From positions 310,001 through 374,000 of the forward strand of contig VRMN01000013.1 of NCBI GenBank assembly GCA_008690995.1: a stretch of 64,000 nucleotides of DNA, in the 5' to 3' direction. The DNA is from Porphyridium purpureum. Taxonomy: Eukaryota; Rhodophyta; Bangiophyceae; Porphyridiales; Porphyridiaceae. The notes under the pieces are model-generated. The model saw nothing but the letters and a program-made list of their open reading frames with translations, ran no database searches and was not told where the DNA came from. Shown one piece after another: positions 58,149 to 64,000 of this stretch (position 1 is its first letter; each line of letters starts with the position of its first letter). A program made the position numbers and the translations under genes.

Positions 58149-59921
58149 TCAAGTCTCGCTATGGTCTACCTTGAGCTGGCTGCCAGGATTGTCCTCGTCC
58201 AGGCTCATGTTTTTGGCAGCCACGCGCTCATTCTGATCTGTTTGATTATTACTAGCGTTTTGGTCCTCGCTGAGGCAGAGGGACACTGGAGAGACAAGCG
58301 CTTCGCTTCCAGAAGCAGTCGCACTAGCACCTAATTCGACCAGCATCGCTCTTGCATCAGCAGAGTCAGGGTCCATCCCCTGCAGCCGTGCAAAAGCATT
58401 AAACACTTCGCCACATAGATCAGGCCGCCCTAGTCGGCCAAGGGCACTGATGTAGATTTTTGTAACAAAAGCGGCTGCGGCCGCGTCGCCCGCACGGCCG
58501 AGCGCAAATTCAATTGCGACGGATAGGCAGTCTTGTTTCACGCTCAACTCGAGAAGCGCATCGTATGCAAAGGCAAGCAGCTCGCCACTGGTACCTTCAC
58601 GCTGACTGTCATGCGCGACATGCATTGCTTCGTTGAAACGCCCTGCTCTTGAAACAAGGTAAACCACAAAGCTTGAAAAGAGAAGATTCTCAGATTGATG
58701 GGTCTGCATGAAGCGCTCTGCAAAGTCTGCTGCGTCTTCCTTGTACCTTTGATCCAGCTGTTCGTCTGACACGCACGCGTGCAGTGCTTCAAAGTATGCA
58801 CGAAAAACGAACCACTTTTGTCTTTTGGTGGTGCCTACGCGCTGTGAATCTAGCAAGACGTCACCCAGAGGTACAATCAGCTCGCCGAGCGCATTTACCG
58901 TCTCCGCCTCGCGACTCGCACAAATGTAATACAGCAGCGTCTTTTCGTGCTGTGAGTATCCCAATCGACACGTTGACCGCAGGAGCTCCAGCGCGGTGTC
59001 AAAGCGCCTAGCGCGGATGCAGGTAAAGGTAAGCAAGTCTAGAGTGCGCACATCTGGCGTCACGTCCAGCTCAGCAAACTTTTGCACAATCCATTCTACC
59101 TCATCAGCATTTCTGGAGGTTCTGCAAACCCATGCGCCACTTGAGAGGATACTGAAGCTCATGTCTGGGCTTGGAATGACTGTGAAGGCTTGCTCGCGCA
59201 TGTTTTTCCACACTTCCGCCGCGTTATCATAGAGCTTATGGGAGAGGAAGTAGCGGAGCAGAGCGTCAAGCGCTAGAGCGTCAGTTGTGGATCCGTGCCT
59301 GTTGGGTGTCCGTACGGACGGTCGTCTTGGAAATGAGCGCAGAAACGCCTGCTGATGAGCAACAACCACGCGGGTAATTGCACAAATCATACTTGGCTTG
59401 CTGGATGGCTGACTCAGCTCCAGAAAGTGCAGTATGATCATCGAGTCGAGCCAAACGTTTTGCCCTCGTGCGCGCTGTAGCACACGCAGGCCAAGCGCAA
59501 GTCTCTCGCGCGGTGACAAGTGGAACGAGCGCTTGATCAGCTTGAGCGCAACATCCAGGGTTTTGCCGTCGAATGGCGCGGTGGTTGTTCGAACCAAATC
59601 GTCCAACCGAAGGACCTTGTTACCTTTTCCGTTCAGCACGGCAAGAAGCTTCGCGTTGAGAGCTACGGTTTGCTCATTCAGACCCCTTCCGAAGTTAATC
59701 GTTTGCGATTTCATCCACTTGCCGTCTGTCGCTCCCGTCGTCACCCTGTCTTCTGCAGATGCCGCAGCTTCATCGCCACCCTGGCCCGTGCCATTGTTCA
59801 GAACAGCAAAAGCGCGCACCACAAACCTCGGCGCGAGAATACCAGAATGGCAGTGTGCCAGAACCCATGTATCCCGTATTGATCGGAAAACGTTCCTGGC
59901 ACACAACCGCACGACACTCAT
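58149..59921 (-). CDS. PPR-like helical-repeat protein (paralogue B), organelle-targeted
   Basis: The ATG at 59921 begins MSVVRLCARNVFRSIRDTW, an Arg-rich, acid-free N-terminus typical of a mitochondrial presequence; the frame is open 63 bases further up. It has 590 residues. Helical pairs match paralogue A: VRTLDLLTFTCIRARRFDTALELL, LLAFAYDALLELSVKQD, TKIYISALGRLGRPDLCGEVFNAF. The same relation is seen near the N-terminus (LRLDDLVRTTTAPFDGKTLDVAL versus LDQLVVFLGRSEKPYNAVTF). The role is probably organellar RNA handling, by family. The gene is shorter at its C-terminus, which is Ser/Asn/Asp-rich. Confidence 0.6.
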   Translation of the reverse strand: MSVVRLCARNVFRSIRDTWVLAHCHSGILAPRFVVRAFAVLNNGTGQGGDEAAASAEDRVTTGATDGKWMKSQTINFGRGLNEQTVALNAKLLAVLNGKGNKVLRLDDLVRTTTAPFDGKTLDVALKLIKRSFHLSPRERLALGLRVLQRARGQNVWLDSMIILHFLELSQPSSKPSMICAITRVVVAHQQAFLRSFPRRPSVRTPNRHGSTTDALALDALLRYFLSHKLYDNAAEVWKNMREQAFTVIPSPDMSFSILSSGAWVCRTSRNADEVEWIVQKFAELDVTPDVRTLDLLTFTCIRARRFDTALELLRSTCRLGYSQHEKTLLYYICASREAETVNALGELIVPLGDVLLDSQRVGTTKRQKWFVFRAYFEALHACVSDEQLDQRYKEDAADFAERFMQTHQSENLLFSSFVVYLVSRAGRFNEAMHVAHDSQREGTSGELLAFAYDALLELSVKQDCLSVAIEFALGRAGDAAAAAFVTKIYISALGRLGRPDLCGEVFNAFARLQGMDPDSADARAMLVELGASATASGSEALVSPVSLCLSEDQNASNNQTDQNERVAAKNMSLDEDNPGSQLKVDHSET

Positions 59922-62900
59922 GCTCCGCGTATGCTTCTTCCCTTCAAAACGCAACCGATGTTGTGGGCGCGCCCGCGAAAACAAGCGACGAAATCGCGCA
60001 GCGCGCGGCGCACTTCAAATCACTTGTTCATCTCTAGGGTTCCTGAAGGGGTTCGTGAGCTCCGAGTCCTCTTCATTTCAAAGAGGGGTGTTGATAAGGC
60101 GAGACGCTGCGAGACGACGGCGCCAGGCTGTCGGTGTAAGAGAAGGCTATCTTTCAGGAAAAGAATTGCTGTGATTTTGCTCGCTCGCTCCGCCTGCTGC
60201 TTCTGTACCTACCTACTCAACTCTAGATCCTTGCATTCTAAACCGGGGTGGCAAAACTAATTTGGGCAGCCAGTCGCCGATGAGTCCGGAAAAGTTTGTC
60301 TTTGAATGGTCGGATGGAGCTGCAGGATCTCGGGCGCACGGTAAAGAGAAAAGCCTGCTGTTCGTTTAAACTGTTTCCATTAGCTTGCGATCATTGATTG
60401 TTCCAGGTAGATGTAGTACCACACGCAAAACCCGTCCAGACCCCAGACATATTTAAGCCGATTAGATCTAGGTTCCCTTTTGTGGCCGGGCAAAATATTT
60501 CGCCATCGAGCTGGCAGGGGAAAGGAGAACGAACAGTTGAGTTTTCGCTTCTAGAGCCGAGGAGCGAGAGGAGGGTAACTTGGTACTGTATCCGAGCTTC
60601 AAAGCTCTATTCCACGAGGTGAAACATGAACCGCCGCGTCCCACGGTCTGACATCGCGATAAACTCGATACGCTGAGACGAGCCTAGAGTGACCCTGAAC
60701 CTGCTCACACGGACCTAGGAAAAACTTTAAATCCCTTCGTCTTTTGAAGAGAAAGCTCTTTGCTTTCTTTAAATTCTCTCTGTCGCAATATCCGGGATTA
60801 CGTCTTGGAAGATATTTTCAAGGGCGTGGGAGTGAAATTACGGGGCCGAGGACCGTTTGGTCATGGGCTCCGTGGTGTTCCTGCGCGGTCTGTGTTTTCT
60901 TCTCTTTCGCACGTTGAATTTTACCGTGAGATTTCCCTCGCACGCTTTTACGAATTCTCCTGTTTCCTTCTTCCCCTGAGGGTGACCCCTCGAGGCATGG
61001 GGCGCGCTATTTATATTGATGACGGAAGCTTGAAACAACAGACGGTCGTGAGACACAACTGAAAGCACGCGTGTACAGTCCGGAGTCGCAACACTCTCTC
61101 CTGCTGTGAAAGCTGCTCGCGACCCATAATTTATGCCATACTTTGAGCTGTTCTCTGCGATCGACAACGGCTTGGCGGAGAGGATGTACATGCAGCGCAC
61201 ACGGCTATCACAATACTTGCTCGCGCTGGTGTAGACTCATAATTTTACGATTCCGAAATGGTCATACGTGAACGATACGCGGCTAAGGTGCGCACTGCGC
61301 TTTTCTATTTGCTGTCTCATAATTTGAGTCGGGAATGGCGTGATTCTTACAATCGTGGTGGAGTGAAACTGTGTGCTTGCTCTAACTCTGCTAAGAGCCG
61401 CTTTTATCTTAGTCGGCTAGAGTTTAAAGAAAGCGAGATGAGGTCTACCAGTATATAAACCCATGAAAGGACGGGCGAACGTGAACACTCTACCTGCTTT
61501 GCTGGAGGCTGCCCGTGGGTAGCTAAATTATAGCCCCAAAGCACGCGAACACCTGTTGCATTCGCCCGTGTAGGAGCTTTTAGAGCTTCTATCAGACTCC
61601 TCTCGTCGCTCATCTCTGCTCCGCGTCAGGCGATCCCACGGGGTGGAAGAATTGGTGTTATTCGCGACACTGTTACCCTTCTGCATTGATGTGCTCCTTT
61701 CTCGCCGTCGCTCGCGGCGCACGCAAACGCCGGACGAGGAGTTGAGGGTTGAGGCAGCCTTCAAAAACATTACACGCAGCTTCGGCTGTACTTACTTTAT
61801 TGGTTGCGCTATAATTTGACTCTTTCCCTTTCTGCTGGACGTTCAGGACGCTGCTTTGAAATGCACCAGATCTTCAATACCCTTTCCCCTTTTGCGGGTG
61901 GCACGAGATCGAAAACGCTCGCATCGCCTTCCTTAAGTATCGTAACCAGGATGCTCTCCATCAGTCCGTGCGTCGACATTAGTTCTCCTTTCAGGTCTAG
62001 AATACTACTGAAAGAAAACCTCAAAAAAACCAATGGAAAGCTATATTTCCCGCTTTCACTAGATTTCGAGTGGCTACGAGCTTTTCCAAAAGTTTATCAA
62101 GAGCGTTTCCTGAGTTTTCATAGCACTCAATCATTCCAAGCGTCCGAAGCTCCTTTGAAAGCCGTTGCCTGCTTTCCTGGTTCACGCGCGGGGTAATGTC
62201 GAATTTGGCAATTAGAATCTGTATCGTGCTACCTTTTTTTTTTTTTTTTTTTCTGAAAGCAGAATTATAGCATGTAAATTGGCTCGGCAGATGTCGTCAC
62301 CGTTAAATCCGTTATCTTTCTCTTTCCGCAGCGAAGTTTCCAGGTCCTGTTTGTTGACGGATGTTCACTCAAGGAATTTCGCCCGAGTTTTTGTTTTTCT
62401 TGTTTCCTTTCTGCCTGTCCGAGCACGACATGACCGGCAATTCCAGTAAGGTCCATCGCATTTTGTGGTTTTCCCTCCCGTTGGGGACAGCAAAGCACTC
62501 CGAGAATGGCAATGCAAATTATCGTCAGTTTCCCACGTCTAGAGGTTCCTATGAACATGGACTTTTCTAGAATCCCGAGCCAAATACTAGAAACCTTTAG
62601 AAGTGGTTCAGCAGTTTCGCGAAGAAAGTGGACTTGTAGAGACACGGAGTCGAAAAAATAAAAGCACATCTTTCCACGACTTGAAATTGCGCGACAAGTC
62701 ATGAGGCTTCCTGAACCATGTGATGAGACCGGTACCATTGAGTGACTCATCTTATCCATCTACGCGGCGTGCAAGCGATCTGGGGCATCCAAATTGAACT
62801 ATTCCCAACTGAAAAAGAAACAAATTCCACGTTTCACCGCACGCTGTATGTGCTCGGGCCGAATCACCTTCTCGAATCTTTCAGTCGACCGTCAAGGGGG

Positions 62901-63852
62901 AACTCTACGGGCCGCGCAGGAAGGAGAATTGGGTGAATTTTGTTCCAGATTCTACTCAATGAATCGATTATCTTTGCCCTGCGTAGAAACAGATTCGTCG
63001 GAACCGAGAGCGCTGCATAAAACTGTCCCGGCCTTGCACCTCTAGTGATCTTTTTCTTAACCTGCTGGCGTGAGCTTCAATGGGTTGTCTGAGGTGTCGT
63101 TCGAGCCGTATGTGTCAGAATCCGCTAAACGGCGGCGAATTGCGTTACAGGATTGGTATAAGAGCCAAATTGGAAATAAGCAGCCACTGGCTACCTTACG
63201 GACAGTTGACTGGCCTCTTCTTTGCGCCACGAGAGTCCGGTTTTGCATCGTATAGCATTTGAATGGTTGAGTTGGTAACGGGTGCGCACAATAATCGAAC
63301 AGTCTGTTTCCTGTCCACGCTCAACCTCGGACTGTCGCCAACCCCCTTCCCCGGTCCTCTGCTCTTCGCGGGCTCTTCTCACTTTCAACCTTTCGGCGAA
63401 CACTCACGCGCACCTTCAAACCATCGAATGTACTACCAACACCGGCATGCCAGGCTCAGGTCCTGTTCCACTTCTTCGCATTTTCAGTTCTGATTTTGCG
63501 ATTTTTCGAGTGCATGCTCCCCGGCTGCGGTCGAGTGGTGCGTTTTCGGCCTGTTGCAGCATTTCGTGTCCGAATTCAACGGCAAATCCGGCGTTTTTCT
63601 GACGGAATGACGGTGTTGACGCGTGCGCGATGAGCCCTGTGGAGCACAGTGTGGGTTGGAGCTGCGAATCGAGGAACCCGGCCGGCCTTGGCGACTACGG
63701 ACGTCACCAGTGAACGCGCGTCTGTAGCTGAAGCGCGGCAAGAAAAAAAGACCGGCGGTGGTGTGTGTGCGTGGGCGGGCGGGTGGGTGTGCGGGGTTCG
63801 CAAACGGCGCGAAGCGGGTATCCGGAGGGAGGCGCGGACGGCAAGGGAGTGA
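59922..63852. other. 3.9-kb stretch without supported genes, less GC-rich
   Basis: It shows visibly more A/T than its neighbours and many stops in all frames. Two small protein-like islands exist: 60398-60622 (VDVVPHAKPVQTPDIFKPI) and 63067-63255 (EPYVSESAKRRRIALQDWYKS), neither recognised. TATA-like agtatataaacc lies near 61,450, and a T19 run at 62,234-62,252. It may be a decayed or non-autonomous mobile element, or long untranslated or regulatory DNA of the flanking genes. I could not find terminal repeats. Confidence 0.4.
62234..62252 (+). repeat. T19 homopolymer
   Basis: A run of 19 T bases lies inside the gene-free stretch. It could mark the A-tail of a reverse-strand retroposed sequence, but no such copy is recognised. 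Confidence 0.7.
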
Positions 63853-64000
63853 TGGCGGCCGTGCTGACTCTGACGGCGCATCGCCTTGGGGTGACTGCGG
63901 TGCAGTTCTCGCACGATAGCCGGTTCATCAAGTCCGGCAGCTGGGACAAGACAGTCAAGGTATGGGACTCACGTACCGGCGCACAGGTGCGCACTATGAC
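63853..64000 (+). CDS. WD40-repeat protein, 5' end only
   Basis: The ATG at 63853 opens MAAVLTLTAHRLGVTAVQFS, then HDSRFIKSGSWDKTVKVWDSRTGAQVRTM, one complete WD repeat (ending VWD) with the usual His at the start (AHRLGVTAV) and Ser-x-x-x-Asp (SWDKTVKVWD). The frame runs off the window after 49 codons. WD40 propellers are protein-interaction platforms; nothing more can be said from one blade. G-rich low-complexity sequence precedes the start. Confidence 0.75.

Noticed and set aside
60280-60622. Two-exon gene with an intron at 60341-60406 (GT...AG)
   Set aside because: Splice sites look fair, but the exon phases do not join into an open frame.

Overview
The window looks like nuclear DNA of a unicellular red alga, most like Porphyridium. 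This is an inference from style, not a database match: long intron-less reading frames packed on both strands, moderately GC-rich sequence, eukaryotic nuclear genes (an EPL1-type chromatin subunit, a DEAD-box helicase, cytosolic AspRS, PHO88/SND3, a MAPR protein) and a dihydroxy-acid dehydratase with a transit-peptide-like N-terminus.

Bases 1-14,600 are transposon-rich. A 74-codon gene tail is followed by a 1,506-residue DDE transposase of the CACTA/Plavaka (TNP2-like) kind. Convergent to it is a PWWP-domain protein that may be the element's second gene. Next come an incomplete Ty1/Copia retrotransposon fossil (copia A) and a Tc1/mariner transposase remnant.

Bases 14,600-26,200 hold host genes: a C2-domain Pro/Tyr-rich protein, a P-loop kinase-like protein, an EPL1-like subunit, a two-repeat helical protein, an unknown acidic helical protein, a START-domain protein, a PH-domain protein kinase and an alpha-carbonic anhydrase. 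At least five of these show single frame breaks, which may be sequencing errors.

Bases 27,200-34,000 hold a GTAC-rich minisatellite, an old reverse-oriented LTR and a very young complete LTR element (copia B, 5,757 bp, LTRs differing at one site as read). Its Gag and protease look Ty3/Gypsy-like while its integrase-RT-RNase H order is Ty1/Copia.

Bases 34,000-60,000 are a compact run of intact host genes: NTA1-type amidase, Myb/TTF1-like factor, AspRS, MsrB-like pseudoenzyme, PHO88/SND3, DMT transporter, MAPR haem protein, eIF4A-like helicase, mTERF, DHAD, omega-like GST, CHCH-like protein, LMW-phosphatase-like pseudoenzyme, and two tail-to-tail paralogous PPR-like proteins. Bases 59,900-63,850 are a non-coding stretch, and the window ends in the start of a WD40 protein. 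No operon-like logic is expected; several neighbours are divergent and share short promoter regions.
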